Positions 23,531-36,673 of a stretch of 64,000 nucleotides of DNA are shown here, piece by piece (position 1 is the first letter of the stretch; each line of letters begins with the position of its first letter). The stretch is from Blasia pusilla. Taxonomy: Eukaryota > Marchantiophyta > Marchantiopsida > Blasiales. A program made the position numbers and the translations under genes. The stretch covers positions 15,686,001 to 15,750,000 of the forward strand of contig CM114272.1 in the NCBI GenBank assembly GCA_050084515.1, written 5' to 3'. Under the pieces are notes generated by a model, which worked only from the letters and a program-made list of their open reading frames with translations, made no database searches and had not been told where the DNA came from.

Positions 23531-25340
23531 ATGGGGATCCCAACACTGAAGTTGCCATCCGCAATACTGCACTAGATGCTGCATCCGTGTCTACTAAACG
23601 CGATGTAGATGCCTCAGTCCCCACTGTCGGCTCAATAGGGTGCGTAGGGACCATGGATGGAGTCCTAAGCACCTCAGACAACAAGAATGACTGGGGAAGC
23701 CTAGCCTGCCTCCCAGCCTCACCCCTCCGTGGGTCCAACTCACAAAGAGCACCACGTGGCTCGACTCGAGTGGCTCCTCTCAGAATCGCAGCCGATGCCT
23801 CAACTTTGTCTTTGCACTCGCCATATAAGAGAGATCATCCCTCCATAAGAGGTGGAAGCCCTGTTCCCAAACCTGATCTATCTTTGGATACCAACCATAG
23901 TAGCCAACCTCGCTCCAATGCTCAATCGTGGCGACCATAGCCGACTCTGTCGTCTTGGTAGGGGTAGCCACCGTAGGCTCTCCAACCACTGGTCCACCTC
24001 TACCACCCCTACCGCCTCTACCACCTCGGCCTCTCGGAGCTACTCCATCATGGCCGCGGCCTGATCTCAACTCTGGATGAAGATCAAAGCAACGTTCTCG
24101 ATGATGACCTGGTCTCCCGCAATGATCACACTGAGTTGGGGCCGACTGAGGCCCATCCTCCAAAGTCCGTCTCCCATCCTCTTGGGGACAAAACTTCCTA
24201 ACATGATCACCTCCACATGTCCAACATGACTGTCCTTGTTATGGGCAGCAAATGAAGGCAATGGTCTCTACGCAAGTGTCCCTCTAGGACCTGACTGAGG
24301 TCGTGTGTACCCCCCACGACTCCCACTACTACTACCACCACCACTACTACGAGATTGTGAGGTGGGTTCTTTGAACACAGAAGTAGTTGTATCCCTACTG
24401 AATGCGGATGTCACCACTCTCTCCTTCACCATGTTAAGCTCAATCTTCTCAGATAGAGCAAACACTTGGGTCAATGTGGGTGAATCATCACTCATAAGAG
24501 TAGCATCACGTACCCAGCGGCGCAACTCTCCGTCCAAGATCCCATACCAAAACTAGATTTCCTGAGCCTCAGTCACACCTTGGGTAATTGAAATCAAGCG
24601 TAGCATACGAGTGTATGCCTCACGAAGACTCTCACTAATCTTTCGCTCAAATTCTTGAAGACTTTTCAACTTCTCTGTCTTCACTCCCTGATAGTTCTTC
24701 TTCAACCTCTTGAAGAACTCTGCAACCGGGCTAAACAATGGTGGGGCACTAGTACCTCCACTAGTACCCCCACTGGTACCACCAGTGGTATCCCCACTTC
24801 GGCTCGTACTCGTACCACCCAAGGTCGGGCTGGCTGGCATAGTAGGAGCACTACTACCAATACCACATGGGTGATAGACACATAGCCTGGAGACCAATAT
24901 TGTCTCCACGCCTCAATCTCAGCAACATGGTCCTTCCTAAACTCATGGTAATCATCCATGGGTGGTCCCTCCAAGTGTTGAAACAACCCCTTCCAAGCCA
25001 AGAAGGGTGTAAACAACGTGGCGTTCCGTAATATTTGCATATCACACCACGTATCAAACTCCTGCATGAAGTCCTCCAACACAATGGTGCCCACTGCACC
25101 CGAGTATCGTCGTGGGCCCTTCATGGCCCCATATATCCCGTCCATGTCCCAAATCAATGGAGCTGCAACACTCGATAACAACGTAGAAGACTCGGTGTTT
25201 AAAACACCCTCATCCTCCTCTTCATCAACCGTCGGAAGTGGAAAAGGTAGCCGATACCTAAATCCACTCCGTGTGAAACCACCACTATCCGCACCATGGT
25301 CCCCAACCAGACCACCCGACAGCTCCATGATGACCAACGC
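23531..25340 (-). pseudogene. gag fragment of a second Ty3/gypsy element (relative of the methyltransferase element)
   Basis: Minus-strand pieces in order: 25337 to about 24860 (GAMKGPRRYSGAVGTI, FQHLEGPPMDDYHEF), frameshift, 24909-24268 (FSPVAEFFKRLKKNYQGVKT, ESLREAYTRMLRLI; a stop at 24553-24555 where the relative has Gln), then 24163-23780 with a CCHC knuckle (CDHCGRPGHHRERC), and 23738-23531 (RLPQSFLLSEVLRTPSM). Each block aligns in order with the gag at 36674-38430, for example MDDYHQFSHRY and RLPQSFTLSEAMRTPSM, so both belong to one family. It is cut at 23530 before protease and pol, so I cannot say whether this copy also carried a methyltransferase domain. Confidence 0.85.
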
Positions 25341-26560
25341 CGATGCCGCACCACCACCAAATTATCACCACTAAGTAACCAAGTGACGTCGATGTCGCTA
25401 TACTATTCTAGCTCTACTAGCTATGGGTGTAGGCAACCTAACCTGTCATCACCACAAGAAGCCTCCCACAGTCTACTGGTCATCACTCCAGCCTCACTAC
25501 CGGTAGCACACAGGAGTAACACTACTCTGGAAATCAACGTCAACCCTAACGATGGGCGCGCAAGCAAGAAGCAACGATGGAGGGGATCCAAACACAGGAA
25601 GTCCAACGACAACCCTCCAATCGCAAATGGAAATCAAGGTAACACAATCCACCAAACGTGGCGACCCCTGAATCCACAGAACCCACCACACAATTCTAAC
25701 GCAATAGCTACTCCGCCGCGGGTCGATGACGTGCTAGTCGAACTTGCAGCACTTGAAAATATCACCTGCATGGAGAGGCTACACCGTACTATGCGCTAGA
25801 GGTCCATCAATCAAAAACCTGAGATGCATAAAGTGCCTAACATCTCTCCGAACAACACCAAATGAGCTACAACAGTGTGTACACTGGCATAGTTAAGAAC
25901 TCAGCAGTTAAGCGTCTTCTAGGCAGAATAGCCCAAAGATGGGTGTATAGTTATGCAACACTCAAATCACAAATCCTGCAAAAAATGCCTCACGCCCAAG
26001 CAAGCAATCTTGCTTGCTTGCTCCTTGCTCCTTACTCCGCCTCTCACGCCCACTCGTCCCGAGCTACCACGAGTTGCCTCGAAGCCTCCAGAATTTTCAA
26101 TCCTTGATAACTTCCAACTCCCTTGACAAAATCCAGCGATCTAAAGCGCGTTGGAAAGCTCTCACCAAGGCGCTTCTTTCCCAACCAACCACGCACCAGA
26201 TTCATACCTCCAACATAGGCCACAAGCCACGAACATCCACGGCATAGTACACAATCAACCCTAACCAGATCCTATTGATCCACAATCGAAGCTACAATCG
26301 ATCGACTCCAGTTCTTTGAGTGAAATCCGTGAAAGACCTATTGTCATAAAACACGTATAGAATCACATACAATCGAGCGAAACCCACTCCACGATGGGAG
26401 AATCTAGGTCGAAGCTTGCGGGAAACACCATAGCCAAGAGCTCTTCTCACTACCAAGGCTAACTCCCAACGCAACAAGCTCAACTCAAAGAACTGACTAT
26501 TCTTTGAGTGCACTCAATCTTATATCCTCCAACCTAAGAGCGGGCCCTATTGGAAAAGTC
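25341..26560 (-). other. probable 5' leader/LTR side of the antisense gypsy fragment
   Basis: Upstream of the antisense gag. No coding domain is recognised despite several ORFs. GCGCGTTGGAAAGCT at 26146-26160 is identical to part of the chromovirus LTR near 17049. An LTR boundary was not found. Confidence 0.35.
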
Positions 26561-29500
26561 ACCCTCAACTGAGTAACCCCCAACCCTATGTATGAAATCG
26601 CATCTCTACCTAGACACTGCAGCCCTACATAAGGTATGGCCTCTACTAGCACACTATACTCTATGACATAATCCGTATGGTCATGACATCATCGACATAT
26701 CACTCTCGAGTCACTAACTCTATACTAGACAATACCCAAACTATGGATACGCCTCTACCTATCTCACTTGAGACCAACACTCGGAAAATAGCCCACACAC
26801 TAAGTCACCCTTCACTAATATGATATCCATTTATAAAATAATATTTAGTAAATAATTTTAATATTACACCTAAAAATGTGAAATTAAAAATAACAATACC
26901 CTATCTCAACTTCTCTTTCCTTCTCTACCACTCCCCTCCTCTTATCCCTCCTAAACTGACCTCCTTCCCTTACCTCTTGTGGAAAAAAAATTAAACTTGT
27001 GTCCAATTAGGTGCAAAGAAAGTGTCAACCAAGTTTCCATGGGATTCAATATAGAGCTACTTGCAAGGTAGGTATAAAGTAAGATTACAATGGATAAAGA
27101 AATAGAGTTAGATAGAAACGATATGGAATAAAATATTCTATACATATAAGTTGGATATATGATGATAGTTTAAGCTCGTGCGATGCACATATTTAAGTTA
27201 CCTCCTAAGATCATAATTGACTCTCAAAATTTTCAAGTGTCATTTTAAATCAATTTTGAATGATCTTATTTGCTTATAAGGCAAATGATCTTATTGGTTG
27301 AAAGTACGATGTTTCAAGAGGAGAGGAGTTTGAAAAATGAAGGGGCACCCTCCAATTTTAATATGGATTGTTATTGGCATTACATCCATTATCTCATTTT
27401 GAAAGCCTAGAAATGAATGCCACAAGTGAAATTTATCCATGAAGCCTCTCAAATGTCTCTTTAATTGTATCCTATACCATCACAAAACTTAGAGTTGCGT
27501 CATTTTGATATCAACTATAATATGACATATGTTTGATGTATTTATGATGTCATTTCTGTATTGAACATTTTTCTATAGAAAATTTTGTGCATATATTTGG
27601 CATGGAAAGTTTCTTGATATAAAAATCAATATCAAATTTTTTTAATTGATATCAAATCAATATGAAAGTTAGCGCTATGAGATTTCATATTGAAATTATA
27701 TCAAAGTTAACACTCTAACTTTTGTGATGACTAAGATGAAAAGTTGAATGAGAAGAAGGTTTAAGAAATTGTAACAATTTGCCAAATTTTTTCATTATTT
27801 TTTTGAATAAAATTGTATGAGTAAAATTTTATGAGGGGAAATTAGTAAATATAATATATTCAAAATTTTGAAAAATTCCAATAAAATCTCCCCCATGTTT
27901 CATTTCTTTTTTAAATTAAGATATTTTTCAAATTTTCACGCCAAATACAAGATTAGTTTTGAAGTTAGCTAGGAGGGCAGATAATATTATATTTTGGTGA
28001 AAAAATGAAAAACAATAATAAGGGAATGTTCGCACAATAAATATTCTATACAATGTTATGAAAGTATTGTAATATGAAAGTGTTATGAATGACAACAAAA
28101 TACCCATTGTTATGTACCATACGGAATCATATGTTTAGGGTGAAGGGATTAGTTTAGGGTGAAATAAGGAAGGTGAAGGGGTTGAGGTTTACTTTTTCTA
28201 TAATTAGGGGCAAAGGATTGGAGATTATTTATTTATTGAAAGGAATAGATGGAAATGAGATACTCCAATGATACAGTGAAGAAAGTAATTTTAAAAATTA
28301 AGGAAATATAAGAAAAGAAGCTTAGGATTTCTAAAAACTCGTGCATCGCACTAGCACACAAAGTAGTTAAATGAATAGAATAGTAAAATACCACTTCTTT
28401 ACTTAATTATATATAAATTGTGATCAAGTCTCTTAATAAGAAGATGGATGATGCTTATTTTCAAATGAAAGAAGATATAATCAAAATTCCATAGTTTCAC
28501 ATCATTACTTTCACTTCATCAAGGTTGCACATACATAAACTTCCTTATATGAATCTCTACCTCTCCTTGTAATGTCTAAAAGAACAACACTACTTTCCTA
28601 AACACCTTCTCCTAAAAATCCACACTGAGAATCCTATTATGAAAATTGGTTTATATTCACTTCTTGAATAATCTATTTCAATTTCTTATATGAAACCCTT
28701 GTTTAAAGTTCCAATAAATTTGAAATCAACATTACATCAACCATTAAACTATCGTTAAACTAGGGGAAAACAACATGGAGGAAGTCAAACTATGAAGCTC
28801 TCTTGCAAAACTATTTTATCCTTCTCGATGTGCCTTTTGTTTTGGCTCTCCCCTTCTCAAATATTTTCATATTATTAAACATTAATCTATATTATTATTG
28901 GAGAGTACCTCCTTCATTTGCAAACACGTGTCTGCTTGATACATGACAATTGGGCAAGAAGAAAAAATCAAAATTTTATGTGCGGCATGATTAGTCCCTT
29001 CACTCTCCTACATGGCACGAATTGTACACTATTTAATAGTATAACCGATTCCTTCAATACGGGGAAGTCCTTCTGTTTAGTGTGCCAAATTCATTTCATA
29101 CAATCTAAAATATATCAGAAAACATTCCATTTCCTCCTATATTTTCTATATAAAAATAAAAATTCCAATCATAAAATAACATTATGTAACATGCATATTT
29201 CAATAGTGTATTTGGATATTTGGGCGTGACATATCCACCTTGTCTTCCAACATATGAGTTATCTTGGAGCTAGATCGGAGTACCTTCCGTCTTTGGTTGA
29301 GCATCATACATCTCTATGAGGAAAGATTTTGGTGTTGATAAACACCTCCATCTCTAAATGGTATATATACTTAATGATGAAGTCCACTTATCTCCCTCTC
29401 TTGCAACAAAGCTCACGAATATGAAGCATTTTGGCAAATTTAACGTTACTGCAAAATTCAAGATGGGGCAATAGTTCTTTGGGTGACATGGTTACATGGA

Positions 29501-30335
29501 TTGCCTAATACATCGCGCATAGTGAATCCTTAACACAGTTATAGATTTTGAGGCTCACTCAACACCTCCATCATTCAATGGAAGATTGAGTTTAATTTCT
29601 TGGACCACATCAAAGTGACATACATCTCACTTTCACTCATACCTTACGTCCCTTTGCCGTGGTAGTGGCGAAACATCTTGTTTGCCATTTGATATACGTA
29701 AATTTCAATTTTTTATTCTATTCGTCCAATTTTTGCTGACTATCAATAAGATTTTGGATCAAACTCTAGATAAAATTGGAATTTATTTGCCTACTATGTA
29801 TTGATCATGACACTATATATAAAATTCCATACACAATACTATTGGAATGGATGAAAATTCAAAGAAGGAAGGTGCTTGCAAACAAAATATAATGTTTTTT
29901 TTTATTGAAATAAAAATTCAATAGTTTTGTACGAATTGAGAGTTGATTACCTAAACCTATGGGCACCTTACTAGTTAAATTAAAAAAAAATCGTGAGAAT
30001 AAAAAACAAAAGAGGATGTGCCGATGATTATTTTATTTTTCTCTTTCAAAGGCTGGAAATGAGATCCGATGCAATCCAAAATGGTGAGGGTGAATCCGTA
30101 TGTAATCCATTAAAAAAACTAAATTCAACGTATAGAATTAATATTCAACACGTGTTGTAAATGGAGAATATTGACATGTCAACGACGGGAGATAATTCAC
30201 TTCGCATAAACTAGTAAGGTAGGTATCCGCATACGTACAAAATCACAAAATTAATCTTAACCTATTAAACAGAAATTCGAAGGAGTATTAATATTATAGA
30301 CCTATGATAACTAAAGCATATGACAGCGTCTTATT
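26561..30335. other. AT-rich spacer
   Basis: I see no gene. GTGCGATGCAC-type palindromes occur at 27179-27193 and, as CTCGTGCATCGCACTAG, at 28339-28355. Such motifs are common near plant Helitron ends, so a short non-autonomous Helitron might lie between them, but the terminal bases do not fit well. Confidence 0.35.
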
Positions 30336-32664
30336 TCAAAATTCAAAAAATTGTATTAATTTTATTTCCCTAATATGGAAAACATTTTCTTTATGTTCTG
30401 GTTTCTTTCTGAAAACACTCGAAACATGTCTGCATGTGGGTGATGCATGACCATGCGGTATCTGCAGCATCAGAGCTGGAAGAGCGTAGAATCGCCGCAC
30501 ATGCAAACGCTTTCCAAAGGAAATTGAGACTCTCCCCTGGTAATCAAAAGCAGGTGATCCTACAAGAACATGATGGAGTTGAGAAGTAGACAATTTTTGT
30601 CATGTCAATATTTGAACACTTCGTTGCGCAGCTTACAGCTCGTCTTACATCCTTTTACACCGAGCTCCAAAACTAGGGAAGGCACCGCCTCGCTGCCTAA
30701 CGCTTCACCCTGAAGTGAATCTTTAGCAATTTCGACTCTCCTCTGTCACTGATGCTCTCTAAGACTATTGATGAGTGGCCAAGAATGGAGTCGCGTATGA
30801 GCGAGTTAATTCCTCGTCTTAGGAAGGAGCTCTCCAAAATAAGACACGGATGAGTTTTTCCTTTCTAACTTAACCCGCGGAATGAATAGACGAACCCTCT
30901 GAATAAGCAGACACATCGGAAGACGAGGGCTAGACCGTCTAATGCGTTCCCAATCAGAGGGCATACCTTTGCGTCAAACATAGTTCAGTAGAGTGAACGA
31001 CCTCTAGGATTCATCACGCGGCTGGAGCAGCCAGGTGACGGAATTGTTCCCCGATTTGTAGGTGCCCTGGTTTGGAATCATTGCAAGAGGCCTGGTACGG
31101 ATTGACATCGCCTTGCAACGATTGCTCGACAGGTTCTCGTCTTTGTCCTCTCACAACGTTGTTGTTGTGCCTTGTGGCGATGCTAGAGAGTAAAGAATCC
31201 ATTTCGTCCAACCCATCCGTGGCTGAACTTGTTACCACTGCTCCTGATCCAAGTCTTCTCACCGAGCTCGTCCGATTCCCACTTTCAACCACCCGATTTC
31301 CCATGATCCGCGACTACAAATTTCCTCGGTATTAACTTCCTAGGAAAATTGCACCCGAACTGCAATTTCCCACTGAAACTTGACTCGAGGATGTGCACTC
31401 CCACTGTTAAAAGCTTCCAGAAGAAAGTTCTAAAATTCTCTTCCGATAAACATTGCATACGATCAGCGCAACTCCCGATTTTCTGATACCACCCCTCCAA
31501 TTATCTAGGAGTCATTCAGGATTATAAAACTTTCTAGACGAGGGTTTGGTGGATGGCCCCAGTAGAACACATAGCCAACAGCTACAGCATAAAGAAAGCC
31601 CGAGAGAGATCTCGTGGATTTCCCTCTTCACTCAGCCATGACGGAACCTTACAGCTTTTGCCGGGACTCACCGACTCGACACTTGTTCTTCGCGGATCAC
31701 AGACTGGGTGTAGGCGCACAAAGCACATGGCAAGCATGCAAATCTGTCAGAGGATTTATCTACCTATCTATCGATCCCAGAACAACACGTGTCAAAGAAG
31801 GAGAAGTTGTCCCCTCTGAGTCATCGCCATATCTACCTACCGTCGCGACTGCACAACGATCCGCAATATCTGGGTTTAGGAGTGTCCATTGCAGCGCAGT
31901 TGGAATTCCCACCACTATCGGCCACCTGTGCTCTGCGTCTCCTCTTTCGATTCGTAGTGGGCGGTGGGCCTCGTCTCCTGAAGACATTAATTTCTGCTTC
32001 GTCCTCGAATCCCACGAATTACTATGGTGATCTGTCTACAGCATACTTGACACCAGGGTCCGGGTAACTGGTAGATTTCCGGTCTGTACGAAACCAAACG
32101 GTAAATTTTGAATTTTCATCCATACAAAGACCTCCTTATACCGTCGGTTTTTGGCCGGTACTTCAGAAATTGAATCGGCAATTTCCAAATTCTCCCTGGT
32201 AGTTCAACACGTAACCCTGTTCTCCCCGACATTGCTTGACACTCTGCAGAGCTCCTCGAAACTTTCATTCCATCGGCAGGCATCTAGCCGAACCTCTGTT
32301 CCATTCCCCAAATATCCCAGAGATACTGGAAGCCCTAACTTTTCCATTGGTTACCGCCATCCAGTCATTTGGCTCCGAAGATCTGTCTGTGAGTTGGTTT
32401 TGCCAGCAAGTAATATCGAGAGCATTAATTTGGAAGACGTCGGTGGAGAACGCGAGGCTGCTCCCGAGAACAGAGATCAGAAAGTGAAGTCAGCCACATA
32501 CGATCAGAATTCTGAATGAGGCATAATTGTTAGACGAGAAGTCTGAATGAGGGGTCACGAGGTACCCGTGTTTCTCTATTAGGCGTTTGTTGACTACTAA
32601 CCACATATATGATGAACCTCAATCGTGTAATTCGTTGTAGCAGGTGTTTGTGTTTAAATAAATA
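30336..32664. other. GC-richer block with unassigned ORFs
   Basis: Base composition rises sharply compared with both flanks. A minus ORF (31304-31014, ATG start, MGNRVVESGNRTSSVRRLG) and several overlapping plus ORFs between 31553 and 32519 exist, none with a domain I recognise. Composition suggests exons of a host gene or a captured fragment. I cannot choose the strand or frame, so no CDS is called. Confidence 0.3.
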
Positions 32665-32700
32665 CTAGTAAGTTCCCCTCTTATACCGTGCGATGGGTAT
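32665..32700 (-). repeat. Helitron 3' terminus: hairpin plus CTAG
   Basis: On the minus strand an 8-bp stem (CTTATACC / GGTATAAG, loop CATCGCAC) is followed 11 nt later by CTAG ending at 32665, then T. A short hairpin just before CTRR with insertion at A/T is the Helitron 3' signature, and it lies at the right place beyond the helicase end. Confidence 0.8.
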
Positions 32701-34868
32701 AAGAATCATATACAAATGTGGATCTCATTTTTTAAAATATTTTTATTTCAATCAAGTATTTTTTTATCTATTATATTTTGCACCTAATTATCTTTTTCAT
32801 TTGAATATTCAACATTTTCAATCGTGATATGGATTGAACTCCTCTTCCCTAATCTAGATAATGCTACATACAATTGACTATGACAGAAAACGAGAATAGG
32901 CAAATAAATTTTTACTTTTTATCAAGTTTGACCTTGAGATTTATTAATAGTCATTGCAAAAATTTGATGAATAGGAAATTAAAACCCACGTAGATCAAAT
33001 GGAAAACCGGAATCGGATGCAATCAATGGGATTCGTGGAATAAAAACTCGATCTCCAATATTCTTTCCGATGATGATTTCTGCATCTATACAATGTTGCA
33101 TAAATCCACGAATTACCAATCTCGTCCCGTTTGCTTGTCTATGTGAGCCATTCATGTTGCGTAAGAGCATGATTGGTACACCAGTCTTCAAACGCAAACA
33201 ATGTGGAGGTAGCCCGGAAGGTAAGCACGTGTTCAAACATTCAGTTGGATATATATGGCTCATCTCCCCATTTCGAATAGAGTCAACACTAAGGTATGTA
33301 TGTTCCTGTACCAATTCATAACAAATTAGTATCCAAAAGTAAAAGCATTCTTAAAGAAATATATATCCCAAATTAGTTTTACTTGTCCAAGAAATTACGA
33401 CATCACAACTTCATTGATTTCATCAACATCTCTATTCCTTGGTGTCAAAATAGCCTTATCTCTCAATCAGTCAATGTCATGGAATCGGTTGGTAGATCTT
33501 CCATAGATAATATCAATAAGATCTCATATTTTTTTACTCTTAGTTACCATTTCAGACGGTAATTTTATATAGTCTTCTCCCAAATAAGGTTGCAAAGGCA
33601 CACAACCCTCTCCCACCTCTAATAACCAATCAGCAAAAGCTTGTTGTTCAGCACGAAAATGACCTTCCAACCTTTGAACTTGCATCTTTGTCGTCAATTT
33701 CATCACCCTTACATAAGACCATAGAGATGATCTCTTTATAGTGGCTTGAACGATTTGTGGACGATCCCCATGACGAACAACAGGCAAGACTTGACGAAAG
33801 TCACCACCAAATATTATGAGTTTTCCGCCGAATGGTATTTGTTGTAAATTATCTGACACTACTCCCATGATATCTTGTAAAGTTTGGTTCACAATCTCAA
33901 ATGCATGACGGTGAGCCATAGGTGCTTTGTCCCACATAATGAGCATCGCAGCATGGATTAAGCGCGCTCCATTACTATTGACTGATAAACTAAAAATGAC
34001 ACAAGAAACTATATTAAAACTTCTAATACTTGAAGGTATTAAAGTGTATGTATTGAAAAATCTTGCACTTCTTACGCTGGCAAGAAGAAGATTGTATAAA
34101 AAAGTCTTTCCTATTCCAACTGGTCCGTTGATGAAAAATATTTTTGGAGATGGTGGAGCATTTAAGCATATTTGATCGAGTTCATCATGAATAGCATCCC
34201 AAATAGCACGTTGTCCTTCATTCAAAAATGCTTCTCCCAATTGTACTTGTTCATACAACTCCTCGGTATCATATAGTAGCTCTTGTTTCTCTAAAGATGA
34301 ATTTGAGTGAAGGCTTTGAAAATTAGCTTAAGGCATATTTGGAAAATCAGATAGTCTCTTTCCTTGATCTTGTAAATAATAATATACTTCCACCAATGCC
34401 TTATTAATGATAGCATCATCAATAGGAAGATTACGAATTCCTGTTTTCTGCAATAGAAAAGTCCCAACATATATACGTAAAAATCACCATTAATTTGTTT
34501 AATGCTTAATAGAAGATAGTGCTCAATAAAGAAGGAAGGAATGATGTAAGGAGTGGTAGAAATGAAGGCTTACCTGACGTCGCTCATGTAAAAGTTCTTT
34601 TTTTAGTGGAACCAAGAATTGATTCCATAATGAAGCAGGTTGAGTAGGAGTGTTGTAACCTAAAATGATTGCAAGCAATCGGCGTAATGAAGAACCCATA
34701 CGGATCATAGAAGCTTCTTCAAAGCAATAAAAAACTTCCCTATCATCCTCAATGAGTCTCAATTGGATGGCAGCCTCCTTAAATATAACACACAAAACTC
34801 CATTTACAGTTCTCAATGATTCAAACGTACTTGCTCCTCGAACATGATGGAGGAGTAATCTCAACCAA
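32665..34868 (-). pseudogene. Helitron Pif1-type helicase, 3' part, to the Helitron end
   Basis: Helicase half of a RepHel protein, which unwinds DNA during rolling-circle transposition. Minus-strand order: 34864-34523 (LRLLLHHVRGASTFESLRTV), then 34258-33524 with Walker A (GPVGIGKTFLYN, near 34127-34092; the usual Gly is replaced at two positions), the GGDFRQVLPVV motif and FRAEQQAFADWLLEVGEG. Next comes 33314-32979 (YPTECLNTCLPSGLPPHCLR, MLLRNMN, NGTRLVIRG, FIPRIPLIASDSGFPF), then INKSQGQT near 32920. Several frameshifts and stops show decay. The other half of the gene is at 44868-48000; the gap is the inserted retroelement. Confidence 0.9.
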
Positions 34869-34873
34869 TAACG
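34869..34873. repeat. target-site duplication TAACG, left copy
   Basis: TAACG here and at 44863-44867 flank the inserted retroelement. Removing the insertion and one copy restores an unbroken helicase reading on the minus strand (GEGERYWLRLLLHHVRG). Confidence 0.9.
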
Positions 34874-35352
34874 CTGTCACGTCTTTTAGGATAAATCGGT
34901 GAGATCTAGTAGCACGCCTTCGTGAGTAGTGGAGGACAGGCCCACTTGGTCAAGGATGACTTGTTGAGGCCCCGGGAAACGTGAGAGAGCAGGTTTCCCC
35001 TTCGTTTCGGCTCATTTGGAGCCACATTGAGGAACTTACTATTTTAGGTAAGTACCATTTTAAGTATATGATCGATTTTCTATTTTTGTTAAGTAGCCCT
35101 TGACCTCCTACATTAGGTCAAGAGCCAAGGAGGTGATAGGGAGGGGTATACCTCAATGAGAGAGAGCTTGGAGCTCATTCTCTTTTTGTTGAACCTCTTG
35201 GCATGAGGCGGCGGAGCTATGGTCCCTTGCCTTGTGAGTGTAACCCAAGCCTCTCATTAGGAGAGTAGGTTTGTTTTGACATGAGAGAGGGTGAAAACCT
35301 TTGAGAGCTATGGTGTGAGATGGTGTAGAGAGAGATTGGATCATATACTTTA
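34874..35352 (+). mobile_element. 5' LTR portion of the methyltransferase gypsy element
   Basis: CTGTCACGTCTTTTAGGATA onward is collinear with the solo LTR 15822-16457 and with 44273-44740, until TTGGATCATATACTTTA. There the sequence leaves the LTR and enters the element's leader. The missing last ~125 bp of the LTR appear instead at 44144-44270, on the far side of the coding region. Confidence 0.85.
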
Positions 35353-36673
35353 CAAAGAGAGAAATCAGCGTGGAAGCGCTGCCGAATTTTGTGTAGGAGA
35401 AAGAGACATTGGGCTTTAGAACAGTCCTTGTCAGTTTTTACTGGAATGTCCAATTCCAAATATTTTTTGACGTTGTTGTAGATTGTGAAGCTGTGCACGT
35501 TGTGCAACAAACAATGCACAATTTGGAGTTGCGAGTAAAAAGTTATGGTCAATCTTGCAAAACTGCCATTGCAAGGCGATTTTTAGGGTTAAATTGTTAA
35601 AACCCTAAACTAGCCGCCACGCCGGCGGCGGCCGTCGCCGTCATAGTCACCGTTACCAGTCAGAGGTCAACCTTCACCATCAAAGGTCAACGATCAACCG
35701 TCACCATCAAAGGTCAACTATCACAGTCGATGGTCAATAGTCACCGTCAACGGTCAATCGTCACCGTCAACGGTCCACTGTCCACCGCCACCATCGGCCA
35801 TTGCCGTTGCCCAGCGTTACACAATGCTGCATTCGGTCGTTGTCCACGACGTTCCTTGATTCTCTGACTTGCTTCGCCATCACGTACTTTGTTTTGGCCG
35901 CCACCGTCGTTGAAGTTTCGTCGTCATCCAATGATGGTAGATGACCTCTGGTTATGGTGTTTGAGTTTTGATTTCATGCTGCTATGTTGTGATTGGTAGC
36001 TGCTCGACAATGATCGAGTACCGTGCCGTGACGCCCGTAGTCGCAACGCGCCGCCGATTGCCGCACCGTGCCGCTCGTGGCTGCACCGCACCGTCTCGAT
36101 CGTGGAGCCGCACCGTCATTGTGGAGCAGAGTGTGGGTTTATTTTTGATTGAGGTAGGTATGCCGCCGAGCGCCGCATCCCACCATCAAGGGCCGTGCCG
36201 TTCCGTGCCGCCTGCAACGCCGCATTGTTCCGCTGGAACCGCACTGTCTATCGAGGAGTTTTGAGCAGCGTCAATACGAGAGGAGTATGTCTTGCTGATT
36301 GGAGGAGTTGTCTCCACGACCGAGTTGGGGTTGAGATTTGCAATTGCTGAGGAGCGACATCGACATGTGTTTAGGTTATCCATTCTGGTCCTTTATCCTC
36401 CACGGGTGAGGGATTCTGGGATTTGGGTAGTTTATTTGGGGATATTGGGTTGTGTGGATGCTAAGAGCATCATTTATGTATGTGGTTTAAGGGACATAGA
36501 CCTATATGGGATGTCCGGAGTTGAGGGTAGGTTGTCGATGAGATGATAGTCACGCTGCTTGTTGCCGCACATTACACATCTCGGGGAGGGAGAGTGTAGA
36601 TCGAGTGCCGCATGTTTGGGATGAGTGATTGAGGGATTACTCGTGAGGTTGAGAGTGATCGTGTGAGAGGGGC
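35353..36673 (+). other. leader of the methyltransferase gypsy element
   Basis: Between the LTR piece and gag. No tRNA-Met-like primer-binding site is visible after the LTR. About 35640-35790 is a degenerate tandem stretch built on (A/G)GTCAAC-like and GTCACC(G/A)TCAA units. About 36010-36240 is rich in GCCGC/CCGCAC. ORFs here lack domains. Confidence 0.5.

Noticed and set aside
27137-28355. Non-autonomous Helitron between two GTGCGATGCAC-type motifs
   Set aside because: The terminal bases do not fit TC...CTRR followed by T, and no second copy is available for comparison.
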